Shown here piece after piece: positions 49,627 to 59,340 of a stretch of 64,000 bases of DNA. The stretch lies in NCBI GenBank assembly GCA_003963075.1, contig RXJV01000019.1, positions 27,122 to 91,121 on the forward strand, given 5' to 3'. This stretch comes from Burkholderiales bacterium. Its GTDB lineage: Bacteria > Pseudomonadota > Gammaproteobacteria > Burkholderiales > Burkholderiaceae_C. Under the pieces are notes generated by a model. It worked only from the letters and a program-made list of their open reading frames with translations. It did not search any database and was not told where the DNA came from. Each line of letters begins with the position of its first letter. Position 1 is the first letter of the stretch. Both the position numbers and the translations under genes were made by a program.

Positions 49627-50904
49627 TCAGAACGCGGCATCCAGCGACAGCGTGGTCAGCTGGGCGCGGCCGTTCCAGCTCGAAGGCTGGCTGCCCAGCG
49701 GCGGGCTGGCGAGTTGAACCAGCCCGTTGCGGCCGGTGCGGGTGTCCCGTGTCGCGCGCCACCAGTCGCGCTGCAGCTTCAGGGCCAGGCCCGGGGCCAG
49801 GTCCAGCCGCAGGCCCAGCTGGCGCGTGTCCATGTCGAATGGTGACTGCAGATAGCGATCCAGCAGGTCCAGGCTGGCCTGAGCCGCGGCGGGTGCGGCC
49901 GCGCTGGCCTGCAAACCGAGCGCCGGCTCACGGTAGCGCAGGCGACCAACGGCGGCCTGCCCCTGCCAGCGATCGAAGCGTCGGCTGGCCTGCAGATAGG
50001 CGCCCTGGGCGCGCGGAATCAGCACCGAGGAGCTGGACGGGCGCGCGATGGCCTCGACCGACCATTCCCAGGGTTGCTGGTCCCAGACCAGCATCGCGGA
50101 CACGAGCCTGCCCCGCAGGCCCCGGCTGGCGGCCCGCTGCGGCAACACATCGCCGCAATTGGCGCACTGGGCGCCGAGGTCGGCGCTGATCAGTCTCGCG
50201 ATGTCCAGGTCGACCCGGAAGTCTGCCGCGGCGACGCGCCCGGTCCAGCCGCGATGCTGCCATTGCAGGGCGCCGACCAGGGTGCGCTTCACGTCGATGC
50301 GCCGCCCGGACACCCGAGCGCTCGACGTGCCGGCGCCCAGATCCAGCCGCCAGAGGTGCTCGTCGCTGCCGAGCTCCCAGCTCAGGTTGATCCCGTCGAC
50401 CGGCGCCCCTGTATTGAGGACGTACACCGCCGGCTGCGGGCGCACCGCGGCCTGCGCGTAGGCGACATAGCGGCTTTCGGAAAAGCGCAGCACCGGCAAG
50501 GTCTGTCGGCCGATTCGCAGGCTGATCGGGCCGTCGGGATGCCAGTCCACATAGGCCCACTCGGCGGCGGGCCGGAAATGCCGCTCCTGCGCATTGCTGG
50601 TGCTCAGCTGCAGAACGGCTTCCGTCGACGCGCCCAGCGTCAGCCGGCCCTGCAACGCAAAGCGGCTGTCGCCATCCAGCGCCCAGCTTCCGTCACCGGT
50701 GCCGCCGGCGAACTGCACATCGGGCTTCAGCGTGGCGCCACGGATGTCGGCGCGGTAGGCCGACAGGCTGCCATAACCGCTCCATGCCACGTCCAGCGCC
50801 GGCTGCGCGAACGCCACGGTGCCCAGGCTCACACCGATCAGCCAGGCAGCAGCAAGTCGCAGGCGGGGCGCACGGCCGCCGATCGGCAGGGCAGATGAAG
50901 GCAT
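49627..50904 (-). CDS. Outer-membrane porin-like protein
   Basis: 425 residues from ATG 50904. An N-terminal signal (RLAAAWLIGVSLGTVAFAQ) is followed by a beta-rich sequence with repeated alternating hydrophobic residues, for example YVDWHPDGPISLRIGRQTLP and WTGRVAAADFRVDLDIARLI, and a C-terminal aromatic Phe, as in outer-membrane barrels. The pair Cys-Ala-Asn-Cys in a loop is unusual. Co-transcribed with the solute-binding protein downstream. Specific substrate unknown. Confidence 0.65.
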   Translation of the reverse strand: MPSSALPIGGRAPRLRLAAAWLIGVSLGTVAFAQPALDVAWSGYGSLSAYRADIRGATLKPDVQFAGGTGDGSWALDGDSRFALQGRLTLGASTEAVLQLSTSNAQERHFRPAAEWAYVDWHPDGPISLRIGRQTLPVLRFSESRYVAYAQAAVRPQPAVYVLNTGAPVDGINLSWELGSDEHLWRLDLGAGTSSARVSGRRIDVKRTLVGALQWQHRGWTGRVAAADFRVDLDIARLISADLGAQCANCGDVLPQRAASRGLRGRLVSAMLVWDQQPWEWSVEAIARPSSSSVLIPRAQGAYLQASRRFDRWQGQAAVGRLRYREPALGLQASAAAPAAAQASLDLLDRYLQSPFDMDTRQLGLRLDLAPGLALKLQRDWWRATRDTRTGRNGLVQLASPPLGSQPSSWNGRAQLTTLSLDAAF

Positions 50905-51075
50905 GCGGCATCCTAGGCGAAACCCGGGCTGCCGGCCCGATTCAGCGGTGATGTTTCGCCAGCCTCGAAGTTTGGCTGAGCCGCAGCCTGGTGGGTTCGG
51001 CCGTTCTTCTTGGCGACAGTGCGACCCGTCGCGCCGCCCGGTGCAACGCCCCCTACGAGCCCCAAGGAGCCGTCC
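50905..51075. other. Divergent intergenic region porin / TerB-like
   Basis: 171 bp between two divergent genes. I see no strong -35/-10 pair. AAGGAG at 51064-51069 is the TerB-like gene's ribosome-binding site. Confidence 0.4.
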
Positions 51076-51483
51076 ATGCGCTACTACCCACCGAACAGCC
51101 CCGAGGCCGCCGGTCGATTGCTGGCCCTGACCTTGATCGCCGATGGCCATGTCTGTCACCGCGAGCTGGATACCGTGGAAAGGCACGACTTCGAGGCGGC
51201 CTTGGGCCTGCCCGCCGGTGGGCTGGGCGAGGTGCTGCGCCATCTGTGCGAAGACCTGCTGCAGGGTTCCACCAACGACCTCGGTAGCGGGGTCGACGAT
51301 GCCTTGCTCGACGCGTTGGTGCGCGACGTGGACGATCCGGCCCTGCAGCACCAGCTGCTCGCCGCCGTGGTGGCGGCTGCGGCGGCCGATGGCTTTCTGG
51401 CCGATGGCGAGCTGCGCGTGCTGGACGCGATGCACCGCTGGTGGCCCGCGGCTGCCACGGCCACCGTGCTCCGTGGGTCATGA
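51076..51483 (+). CDS. TerB-like family protein
   Basis: 135 residues, cytoplasmic, all-helical. Two related segments, ALTLIADGHVCHRELDTVE and AAAADGFLADGELRVLDAM, carry the D-G...E pattern of TerB/DjlA-like domains, which bind metal or mediate membrane-stress protein contacts. ATG 51076 has AAGGAG at proper distance; upstream in-frame codons lack support. Function unknown. Overall fit to the family is moderate. Confidence 0.65.
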   Translation: MRYYPPNSPEAAGRLLALTLIADGHVCHRELDTVERHDFEAALGLPAGGLGEVLRHLCEDLLQGSTNDLGSGVDDALLDALVRDVDDPALQHQLLAAVVAAAAADGFLADGELRVLDAMHRWWPAAATATVLRGS

Positions 51484-51515
51484 CGCCTGGGCGCGGGCGG
51501 CGCCGCGCGCCGCGT

Positions 51516-52991
51516 TCAGCGGGCTGGCGTGCCGTCGATCAGCTGGCGCAGCCAGGGCCGCACGGCCCACATCAGCGCGCCGGTGGCCAGGCTGCCGAGG
51601 GCAAGCTGGGTGAACAGCCGGGCGTAGGCGGCATTGGTCGCCAGCGCCGCTCCCTCCACCGGCTGGGCAACGACGCCCGAAAAATCGCCGGCGAACAGCG
51701 AGGCCAGCCCGGTCACCAGCATCCAGCTGCCCATCATCACGCCCTGGTACTGGCGCGGCGCCAGCCGGCCGATCATCGCGTAGCCCACCGGCGAGATCAG
51801 CAGCTCGCCCATGCTCTGCAGCACATAGCTCAGGAACAGCCAGGCGAAATCGGCCCGGCCGGTGGCGGGGTCAGCCAGCAGGATGCCGGCCGGCAGTGCC
51901 AGAAAGCCCAGGCCCATCAGCACCAGCGAGGCCGCGAACTGCAGCGGGATGTCCACCGGCCAGCCACGGGCGCGCCAGCGCGCGAAAACCGCGGCCAGCC
52001 AGGGGCCACCGATGACGATGACGACGGTGTTGATGTTCTGCACCCACTGCGGCGCCACCGGCAGGCCCCAGACATTCATCCAGACATTGCCGACCGCATA
52101 GAGCTGCAGGCCGCTCGGGGCCATCTGGTAGAGCGACCAGAACACCAGCGAGCCCAGCGTCAGCACGAGGTAGGCCTGCATGCGGCGCCGCTCGGCGGCG
52201 ACCGGGTGGCGCAGCGTCAGCACCAGCAGCGCGATGCCGACGGCGGTGCACAGCGCCTTCATGCCGATGGCCGTGTCCGCCGGATGCTGCAGCAGCGCCG
52301 CCAGCACCGGCACGAGGCCGCCCAGCACGGCGACCCCGACCGCAAACCGAGTCCAGAAGGCCCCACCCCGGCGCTGCGAGAGCGGCGTGTCGCGGTCGGC
52401 CAACGTGCGCCAGAACACCAGCGCCAGCACGATGGCCATCGCATTGCCCACCGTGGCGAACCAGAAGATGGTGCTGTAGGCCTCCTCCAGCTGGTAGTTG
52501 CCGGCCACGGTGAAGCCGATGAAGAAGCCCACGTTCATGCCGGCGTAGTTCCACAGGAAGGCGGCCTCCCGGCGGTCGTCCTCCGGCGCGAAGCGCTGCG
52601 TCAGCATCATGTTCAGGCAGGTGACGTTCAGGCCGCTGCCGGTGAGGAACAGCGCCAGGCCCCAGTACAGGCCTGCCAGCGTGCCGCCGGCGATGGCACC
52701 GCAGCCCAGCACCTGCAGCAGCATGCCGCCGACGAACAGGTTGCGGTTGCTCAGGAAGCGCCCGCCCAGATAGCCGCCGAACAGATGCAGCCCGTAGTTG
52801 AAGGCGCCGAACAGGCCCATCATCAGCGCCGCCTGGTCGCTGCCGAAGCCCAGGCGCCGCGTGCAGTACAGCACCAGGGTGGATTGCAGCACCGCGAAGC
52901 CCAGCGTCGCGAACACCTGCACCATGAAGAGCACGGCCGAGCCTTCCGGCACGCGGCTCCAGCGTTGTTTCAGATCGGTCATGCCGGTCAT
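51516..52991 (-). CDS. Proton-dependent oligopeptide transporter (POT/PTR family)
   Basis: About 491 residues with 12-14 membrane segments. Family features: LMMGLFGAFNYGLHLFGGYLGG (the E/GGxxaD-type N-terminal region, here lacking the usual Asp), NYAGMNVGFFIGFTVAGNYQ (FYxxINxG-like) and SYVLQSMGELLISPVGYAMI. It imports di/tripeptides with protons. The start is uncertain: ATG 52991 and 52982 both precede the first helix, without a clear Shine-Dalgarno sequence; an upstream ATG at 53015 is also open. Confidence 0.82.
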   Translation of the reverse strand: MTGMTDLKQRWSRVPEGSAVLFMVQVFATLGFAVLQSTLVLYCTRRLGFGSDQAALMMGLFGAFNYGLHLFGGYLGGRFLSNRNLFVGGMLLQVLGCGAIAGGTLAGLYWGLALFLTGSGLNVTCLNMMLTQRFAPEDDRREAAFLWNYAGMNVGFFIGFTVAGNYQLEEAYSTIFWFATVGNAMAIVLALVFWRTLADRDTPLSQRRGGAFWTRFAVGVAVLGGLVPVLAALLQHPADTAIGMKALCTAVGIALLVLTLRHPVAAERRRMQAYLVLTLGSLVFWSLYQMAPSGLQLYAVGNVWMNVWGLPVAPQWVQNINTVVIVIGGPWLAAVFARWRARGWPVDIPLQFAASLVLMGLGFLALPAGILLADPATGRADFAWLFLSYVLQSMGELLISPVGYAMIGRLAPRQYQGVMMGSWMLVTGLASLFAGDFSGVVAQPVEGAALATNAAYARLFTQLALGSLATGALMWAVRPWLRQLIDGTPAR

Positions 52992-53170
52992 TGTCGCGGC
53001 GTGCGCAGGCGCCACCCCTGGGTGTCATCCCGGGCTGGCGCCGGCGGGGCGCGGTCCGCAAGGCGCCGAACCGGGCCCGTCCGCGGGGGCATCGAGCGAC
53101 TCGGGCGCAACTTGTGTCATCCTGAGCGGGCGCAGCCGCGAGGTCGCGGTGCCAGGCGAGGTGCAAGCAG

Positions 53171-53746
53171 ATGAAGGTCTCGGAACCGTTGGGCGACAGG
53201 GTGCTGGCCCTGGTGGCAGAGCCGCCGCTGGCCGACTGCGCGCCCAGCGCGCGCCCGCATGAAGCGGCCCACCGGGCCATCGAGGCCGCGGCCGGCAAGG
53301 CCGCGCTGGCCGCCGGCGCACTGGCACTGCCGCCCGGGCCGCTCGGCTGGGCCACCATCGCGCCGGAGATGCTGGCGGTCTGGCGGATACAGCGCCAGCT
53401 CGTGGCCGACATCGCAGCGCTCTACGGCCGCAGCGCCGACCTCGGTCCGGCGCAGATGCTGTGGTGCCTGTTCCGCCACACCGCCGCTCAGGCCCTGCGC
53501 GACCTCGGCGTGCGCGTCGGCGAGCGCGTCATCGTGCGGCCGGCGGCCCAGGCCCTGATGCGGCGGGTGGCGGCGGCAGTTGGGGTGCATCTGGGCCAGC
53601 AGGCGGCAAGCCGGGCGCTGTCGCGCTGGGTGCCGCTGGTCGGTGCGGCCGGCGTGGGCGCCTATGCCTGGTGGGATACGCGCCAGGTCGGCCGGGCGGC
53701 GCTGGCCCTGTTCGAGCGCGAGCAGGTGATCGACAACCCCGGTTGA
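53171..53746 (+). CDS. EcsC-like family protein
   Basis: 191 residues. Helical and Ala-rich, with a weakly hydrophobic ALAAGALALPPGPLGWATI followed by APEMLAVWRIQRQLVADIAALYG, a pattern seen in EcsC-related proteins. A small C-terminal hydrophobic stretch (WVPLVGAAGVGAYAWWDTRQ) may associate with membrane. Function unknown. A degenerate start context; the ATG at 53171 is the first in frame. Confidence 0.6.
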   Translation: MKVSEPLGDRVLALVAEPPLADCAPSARPHEAAHRAIEAAAGKAALAAGALALPPGPLGWATIAPEMLAVWRIQRQLVADIAALYGRSADLGPAQMLWCLFRHTAAQALRDLGVRVGERVIVRPAAQALMRRVAAAVGVHLGQQAASRALSRWVPLVGAAGVGAYAWWDTRQVGRAALALFEREQVIDNPG

Positions 53747-53777
53747 TTTGCCACGCAAGGCTGACACACTCGGCTCG

Positions 53778-54299
53778 ATGCAAGCGCCTCCCATCCTCGA
53801 CATCGAAGCCTCGGGATTCGGCCGCGGCAGCTATCCGATCGAGGTCGGCTTTGTCGCGGCCGATGGCTCGCTGTTCTGCGGGCTGGTCCGGCCGGAGCCG
53901 GACTGGCAGCACTGGGACGATGCCGCCGAGGCCCTGCATGGCATCAGCCGCGAGCTGCTGCTGCGCCACGGCCGACCGGCGCGCTGGCTGGCCGAGCAGA
54001 TCAACCAGCGGCTGCAGGGGCAGACGGTCTACTGTGATGGCTGGGGCATGGACTACCCCTGGCTGGCCCGGCTCTATGACGCCGCGGGGCTGCTGCCCAG
54101 CTTCCGACTGGAGGATCTGCGCCGCCTGCTCAGCGAGGATGAAGCGCAGCGCTGGCGGGCGGTCACCGAGGCGGTGCGTCGCCGTCAAGCGTTGACACGC
54201 CACCGGGCCAGCAGCGATGCCCGCGTGCTGCAGCTTGCATTGGCCGAGGTCAAGAACGGCCCGGTGGCATCGAGGCCGGTGTCCCAGCAGATCTCCTAG
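53778..54299 (+). CDS. DEDD-type 3'-5' exonuclease domain protein
   Basis: 173 residues from ATG 53778. ExoI motif DIEASGFGRGSYPIEVGFV (D-x-E), a central YCDGWGMDYPWLARLYDA (ExoII Asp) and a C-terminal RRQALTRHRASSDARVLQLAL (H-x4-D, ExoIII type) fit RNase T/DnaQ-like nucleases. It acts alone with no polymerase domain. Likely RNA or single-strand DNA trimming; exact substrate unknown. Confidence 0.75.
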   Translation: MQAPPILDIEASGFGRGSYPIEVGFVAADGSLFCGLVRPEPDWQHWDDAAEALHGISRELLLRHGRPARWLAEQINQRLQGQTVYCDGWGMDYPWLARLYDAAGLLPSFRLEDLRRLLSEDEAQRWRAVTEAVRRRQALTRHRASSDARVLQLALAEVKNGPVASRPVSQQIS

Positions 54300-54330
54300 C
54301 CCGCAGTGGCCACAGGCGGCCCCGGCGGTC

Positions 54331-57003
54331 TCAGGCGCTCCCGCCGTCGCCCGGCTCGCCGACCAGCTCGGCGCCCAGGAAACGGCTGCGGCCGGCCCGT
54401 TTGGCCTCGTACAGGTGGGCATCGGCACGCGCGATCAGCTCGTCGAGCCGGGCGCCTGCGGGCGCCGCGCAGTAGCCGATGCTGACGCCGATCTCCAGCT
54501 CCAACTCGCCGATGTGGAAGGGCGTGCTCAAGGCCTTCACCAGCTTGGCGGACACCTTGGCCGCATCGGCGGCGCCGAGATCCGGCAGCATCACGGCGAA
54601 CTCGTCGCCGCCGAGGCGCGCCACCAGGTCCGTCGGCCGCAGCGCATGCTTCATGCGCTGCGCGACGGCCTTCAGCAGCGCGTCACCGGTCGGATGGCCG
54701 TGTTGATCATTGACCGGCTTGAACTTGTCCAGGTCGAGATACAGCAGGGCCACGCGCTGGCCGGCCGGTCCGTCCAGCAGTGCCTGTGCGCTGGCCTCGA
54801 AGCCGGCACGGTTGAGTAGCTGGGTCAGGGCGTCGGTCTGCGAGGCCAGGCGCAGTCGCGCTTCCTCCTGGCGGGCGTCGGTCACATCCAGCTCGATGCC
54901 GATGACACCTTCGATGTTGCCGCTCTGCACGCGCAGCGGCGCGTACTGGACTTCAAGGCTGCGGCCGGCGCGGGCATCGCCGTCCGCCAGGTCGGCGCGG
55001 CGCGTCTCGCCCGCCAGCGCCGCGGCGATCAGGCCGGCGCGGGCCGCGTAATCCTGGTCGCCGAACAGTTCGGCCAGCGGCCGGCCCTGCCAGTCAGAAA
55101 GCTCAACGCGGCGGTGCTGCGCGAACGCGGCATTGAAGAAGATCACCCGCCCGGCGGTGTCGCCAACGAGGAACTGAGCCCGCGCCGTGTGCGCGACGGC
55201 GAGCAGCATGGCCTCGCTGCGTTCGCGCTCGCGCAGGGCCTGCAGCTGCGCCGAGACGTCGCGCATGATCAACGAGACCGCCTCGATGCGAGCGCGCAGG
55301 TCGCGGTGGGCCAGGACCGTGCAGTCGACGGGCAGGCTCTGGGCACCGAGCCGGACCTCGGCGCGACCTCGCCAGTGGCCATCCCGCAAGGCGGCCGGCA
55401 GCACCTCGCGCCGGTAGACCTCGATCTGCTCGGGCGAGAAGAAGTGTTCGATATGGGCCTGGTCCAGCGCGGCGTCGGCGGCGATGCCCAGCCGTTCGCG
55501 CGCCACCGGGTTGAGGTAGGTGATGGCGCCGTTCTCGCGGGCCTGGCAGACCAGGTCGGGCGTCATGTCGAAGATCGCGGCCAGCGTGCGGCGCGCCTTC
55601 TCCTGCTCTCCGCGTTCGGTGACGTCCTCGACCGTGCCCGACTGTCCGGCGACCCGCCCGCCGATGATCAGCGGCGCGGTGCGCACCGCGATCCAGCGCA
55701 CACGGCCATCGTCGCCGCGCTTCATCTTGCGCACCACGTCGATCGGCTCGCCGGTGGCCACATGATGCTTCCAGCGCTGAATCAGCATGTCGCGCTGATC
55801 GGGCTGCACCAGGTTGGCCCAGCCCCAGGCGATGTCTTCCTGCCGCATGCCGTGCACGCGCAGATAGGCGTCGTTCACGTAGACGATGCGGCCGCTCTTG
55901 TCGGTGCGGAACAGGCCCAGCGGCATGGCGTTGCTGGTGGCCTGCAGCGTCGCTTCGCGCAGCCGCGCGTCGCGCTGAAGCCGGCTCAGCGAGCGCGCCA
56001 GAGCCGCCAGGGCCAGGCTGACCAACAGCGCGCCCGCGACCAGCATCACGCGGTGCTGGCGGTGTGCCGCGAGGGCGGCATCCTCGGTGTCCGAGAGCAG
56101 CAGCTTGATGCCGAAATCGCCCAGCGTGGCATAGGCGCCGACACGCCGGCGGCCGTCGGTCAGCACGCCGCTGCTGTCGTAGCGACCTTCGTTGTCGGCC
56201 AGGTCCCGGCGGCTCTCCGGGTACTCGTCGAACAGGTTGCGGCCGACCAGGCCCGGCACCTCGGGCTGACGCGACAGCACCACGCCGTCGCTGCGCAACA
56301 TCCCGATGGCCGCCTGCGGGCCCGGCGAGAACGGCGCCTGCAGATCGCGCAGGCGCTGCAGATCGACCACCGCCAGCACGTAGTCGTAGTCATCCAGCGG
56401 GCGGGACAGCCGCATCATCAGCGGCAGGCGCAGATGGCCGTCGTCCAGCGCGCCACCGAGCTTGAGCGGCAGGCCCAGCACGATGCCCTCCGGCACGATG
56501 CCTTCCACCTGGGCAAAGGCGGGGCTGCCTTCGATGCTGGCACCGTCCGGTGGGCCAGCCTTTTGCAGCCGCCTGAGCTTGCCGGTGCGCGCCAGCAGCA
56601 TCACGTCGACCATCTGCCGCGAGCCGCTGCGCACGCCCTCCGCCAATTGCAGCAGCGACGGGTCGGCCCAGGGCTCGGCGCCCTGGCGGCTGAGCAGCCA
56701 GAGGTCGACGACACGCAGCGCGCTGTCGGCCTGGTGCAGCACCGGCTCGGTCTCCATTGCGATGCTGCGCACGGCGCTCGCGAGCTCGTTGTGCTGCTGG
56801 CGACGCAGCGCCTCGGGCCAGGCCACGACATACCAGGCCACCAGCAGCCAGATCGTCACGATGACGAGGCCGAAGGCCAGGCTCGGCGCATGCAGCAGCG
56901 CGCGCTCGCGCCAGCGGCGCTGGCGCGCAAGATGCAGTCCGTCGGCGTCGTTGGACGGTGCTGCTGTGGCTGGCGTGTCGGGCTCGCTCATCGGCCAGGC
57001 CAT
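54331..57003 (-). CDS. Membrane-bound PAS-GGDEF diguanylate cyclase
   Basis: 890 residues. TM1 (about 38-60), periplasmic Cache-type sensor (about 65-315), TM2 (about 318-338), three PAS domains (roughly 350-470, 475-595, 600-710) and a C-terminal GGDEF domain. The active-site motif RLGGDEFAV is intact, and the inhibitory I-site RPTD lies exactly five residues upstream, so product inhibition by c-di-GMP is expected. No EAL domain. Start could be ATG 57003 or 56991. Confidence 0.9.
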   Translation of the reverse strand: MAWPMSEPDTPATAAPSNDADGLHLARQRRWRERALLHAPSLAFGLVIVTIWLLVAWYVVAWPEALRRQQHNELASAVRSIAMETEPVLHQADSALRVVDLWLLSRQGAEPWADPSLLQLAEGVRSGSRQMVDVMLLARTGKLRRLQKAGPPDGASIEGSPAFAQVEGIVPEGIVLGLPLKLGGALDDGHLRLPLMMRLSRPLDDYDYVLAVVDLQRLRDLQAPFSPGPQAAIGMLRSDGVVLSRQPEVPGLVGRNLFDEYPESRRDLADNEGRYDSSGVLTDGRRRVGAYATLGDFGIKLLLSDTEDAALAAHRQHRVMLVAGALLVSLALAALARSLSRLQRDARLREATLQATSNAMPLGLFRTDKSGRIVYVNDAYLRVHGMRQEDIAWGWANLVQPDQRDMLIQRWKHHVATGEPIDVVRKMKRGDDGRVRWIAVRTAPLIIGGRVAGQSGTVEDVTERGEQEKARRTLAAIFDMTPDLVCQARENGAITYLNPVARERLGIAADAALDQAHIEHFFSPEQIEVYRREVLPAALRDGHWRGRAEVRLGAQSLPVDCTVLAHRDLRARIEAVSLIMRDVSAQLQALRERERSEAMLLAVAHTARAQFLVGDTAGRVIFFNAAFAQHRRVELSDWQGRPLAELFGDQDYAARAGLIAAALAGETRRADLADGDARAGRSLEVQYAPLRVQSGNIEGVIGIELDVTDARQEEARLRLASQTDALTQLLNRAGFEASAQALLDGPAGQRVALLYLDLDKFKPVNDQHGHPTGDALLKAVAQRMKHALRPTDLVARLGGDEFAVMLPDLGAADAAKVSAKLVKALSTPFHIGELELEIGVSIGYCAAPAGARLDELIARADAHLYEAKRAGRSRFLGAELVGEPGDGGSA

Positions 57004-57038
57004 TTTGCCGCGCGGCCCCGGTGGCGGGCGGGCTTGTT

Positions 57039-58547
57039 TCAGGCCGGCTCGCTGAACAGCCGCGCGTACTGCTGCCGCAGCAGGTTCTTCTGCACCTTGC
57101 CCATCGCGTTGCGCGGCAGCTCGGGCGTCACGAGGATGCGCTTGGGCACCTTGAAGCCGGCGATCTGGTCCTTCAGTGCGCGGATCAGTTCGGCCGGATC
57201 GGGCGTGCCCCGGGGCGTCACGACGGCGACGACGGCCTCGCCGAAGTCCGGGTGGGGCAGGCCGATGACGGCCGACTCGGCCACGCCGGGCAGGGTGTTC
57301 AGCAGGCCTTCGACCTCGGCCGGATAGACGTTGAAGCCGCCGCTGATGATCAGGTCCTTGCTGCGGCCGACCAGCGTCAGGCCGCCGTCGGCGTCGAGCC
57401 GGCCGACGTCGCCGGTCTTGAACCAGCCGTCGGCGGTGAACTCCTCGGCGGTCTTTTCGGGCATCTGCCAGTAGCCGCTGAAGACGTTCGGGCCCCGCAC
57501 CTGCACCTGGCCGATCTCATCGATGGCGCAGGCGCTGCCGTCGTCGCCGACGATGCGCAGAGCCACGCCGGGCAGCGGCCGGCCGACCGTGCCGGGGCGA
57601 CGCTCGCCGTCGGCCGCGCGGCAGGGGTTGGAGGTCAGCATCAGCGTCTCGCTCATGCCGTAGCGTTCGAGGATCTGATGGCCGGTGCGTTCCCGCCAAG
57701 CCTGCCAGGTCTCGATCAGCAGCGGCGCCGAGCCGCTGATGAAGAGGCGCATCCGGCGGCAGTCCAGCGCCGGCTCCTGCAGCAGCCGGGTGTAGAGCGT
57801 CGGCACACCCATGAAGACCGTGGCCTCGGGCAGCCGGCGCGCGACGGCGGCAGCGTCGAACCGGTTGAACCACAGCATGCGGCTGCCGTTCAGCAAGGCG
57901 CCGTGGGAGGCGACGAACAGGCCGTGGACGTGGAAGATGGGGAGGGCGTGCAGCAGCACGTCATCCGGCCGCCAGTCCCAGAAATCCTTGAGGGTGGCGG
58001 CGTTGCTCAGCAGGTTGCCATGGCTGAGCATGGCGCCTTTGCTGCGCCCGGTCGTGCCGCTGGTGTAGAGGATGGCGGCGAGGTCGCTGGGCTCGCGCAG
58101 CACCGGGTCGTACTGATCGCTCATCTGCGACGCGCGGTCCAGCAGGCTGCCGCTGCGGTCGTCATTCAGCGTGAACACCCAGCGCACGCCGCGCCGGAAG
58201 GCCAGTTGGCTGACCCAGCCGAAGTTCCTGCCCGCGCAGACGATGACGGCCGGCGCCGCGTCGACGACGAAATGCGCCAGCTCGGCCGCCTGGTAGGCCG
58301 GGTTCAACGGCAGGTAGACCAGGCCGGCGCGCAGCACGGCCAGGTAAAGCAGCAGGCCCTCGGGGCTTTTGTCGCAGTGGACCGCAACACGGCTGCCGCC
58401 AGGCAGGTCCAGCCGCGCCAGCCAGTTGGCCAGCATCGCACTGCCGCGCTCCAGGTCGCGCCAGCTGTAGAGGGCGCCATCGGCGTCGATGGCGGTCGCG
58501 TCGAGATCGGCCGGGAAGCCGGCCCGCAGGGCGGTGTAGAGGTTCAT
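57039..58547 (-). CDS. Malonyl-CoA synthetase-like acyl-CoA ligase
   Basis: 502 residues. ANL-superfamily motifs: P-loop YTSGTTGRSKGAMLSHGN (about 158-175), ERYGMSETLML (A5), GWFKTGDVGRLDADG (A7) and the C-terminal lysine in RNAMGKVQK. PIFHVHGLFVA is characteristic of MatB malonyl-CoA synthetases, so malonate (or methylmalonate) is the likely substrate; I leave the symbol empty because close acyl-CoA ligases share it. ATG 58547 begins the homologous region. Confidence 0.8.
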   Translation of the reverse strand: MNLYTALRAGFPADLDATAIDADGALYSWRDLERGSAMLANWLARLDLPGGSRVAVHCDKSPEGLLLYLAVLRAGLVYLPLNPAYQAAELAHFVVDAAPAVIVCAGRNFGWVSQLAFRRGVRWVFTLNDDRSGSLLDRASQMSDQYDPVLREPSDLAAILYTSGTTGRSKGAMLSHGNLLSNAATLKDFWDWRPDDVLLHALPIFHVHGLFVASHGALLNGSRMLWFNRFDAAAVARRLPEATVFMGVPTLYTRLLQEPALDCRRMRLFISGSAPLLIETWQAWRERTGHQILERYGMSETLMLTSNPCRAADGERRPGTVGRPLPGVALRIVGDDGSACAIDEIGQVQVRGPNVFSGYWQMPEKTAEEFTADGWFKTGDVGRLDADGGLTLVGRSKDLIISGGFNVYPAEVEGLLNTLPGVAESAVIGLPHPDFGEAVVAVVTPRGTPDPAELIRALKDQIAGFKVPKRILVTPELPRNAMGKVQKNLLRQQYARLFSEPA

Positions 58548-58614
58548 GGCCGCGCGATTATGGGAGCCGGTCAGCCTCGCCCGCGTCCGGCGCGGCGAGA
58601 CCGAAGGCCGGGCC

Positions 58615-59181
58615 TCAATTCGGCTCGGGCAGCTTGAGCCAGCGTTGCAGCCGGGTGCGCAGCGCCAGGAAATCCAGCGGCTTGGTGAGGTGCTCGTCCA
58701 TGCCGGCGTCCAGGCTGGCGGCCACATCGGCGTCCAGCGCATGAGCGGTCAGCGCCAGGATGGGGAAGTCCGGCAAGTTGCCTTCGCGCTGCAGCAGGCG
58801 CAGCCGGCGAGCGCACTCCAGGCCATCCATGCCCGGCATCTGGATGTCCATCAGCACCAGGTCGGGCGGCGCGTCGGTACAAGCGGCCAGGGCCTCGAGC
58901 CCGTTCTTGGCCAGCCGTGCCTGGACACCCATCAGGGTCAGGAACTCCATGGCCACGACCTGATTGATGTGGTTGTCCTCGACCAACAGCACCAGGGGCA
59001 GGCGCTGCGAGACGGAAGGGTCACTGCCGCTGGCGCCCGGCGTGAGATCGCCGATGCCGCCCGCAGCGGCGCTGAGCCAAACCGTTGCTGGCGTTGGCAA
59101 TGCCGGACGCTGCCTCGAATCTTCCATCCCCATGTCCTCGGTCAACTTGTTGTTATTGGCGCCTTCCTGGGCGTCCGGCAT
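58615..59181 (-). CDS. Stand-alone receiver-domain protein
   Basis: One receiver domain (about residues 60-180) with the acidic pair VEDN, phospho-acceptor LMDIQMPGMDG and Lys in LTKPL, the type found at the end of hybrid histidine kinases. No output domain follows, and a 55-residue low-complexity N-terminal region precedes it. Several starts are possible (59298, 59229, 59181, 59133), none with a good ribosome-binding site; I choose 59181. No kinase gene is adjacent. It may accept phosphate from a distant hybrid kinase, or be a broken remnant. Confidence 0.7.
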   Translation of the reverse strand: MPDAQEGANNNKLTEDMGMEDSRQRPALPTPATVWLSAAAGGIGDLTPGASGSDPSVSQRLPLVLLVEDNHINQVVAMEFLTLMGVQARLAKNGLEALAACTDAPPDLVLMDIQMPGMDGLECARRLRLLQREGNLPDFPILALTAHALDADVAASLDAGMDEHLTKPLDFLALRTRLQRWLKLPEPN

Positions 59182-59340
59182 TGTTGCGTCATCGAGACGT
59201 GGGCGCAACGACCCCCCCACGAAAAACATGCCCGCGGGCATCCGGGCAGTTGCGCAGCGTCGACGCCGAAGCCGCGGCGTGCTGACATGTTTCGTCACCC
59301 AGCGTCCCTACACTGCTGGCCTTTGTCGTCTTGGCCCCCT

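Noticed and set aside
59299..59340. LexA (SOS) box upstream of the UvrA gene
   Set aside because: No CTG-N10-CAG-type palindrome with a good match could be found in the short upstream region.
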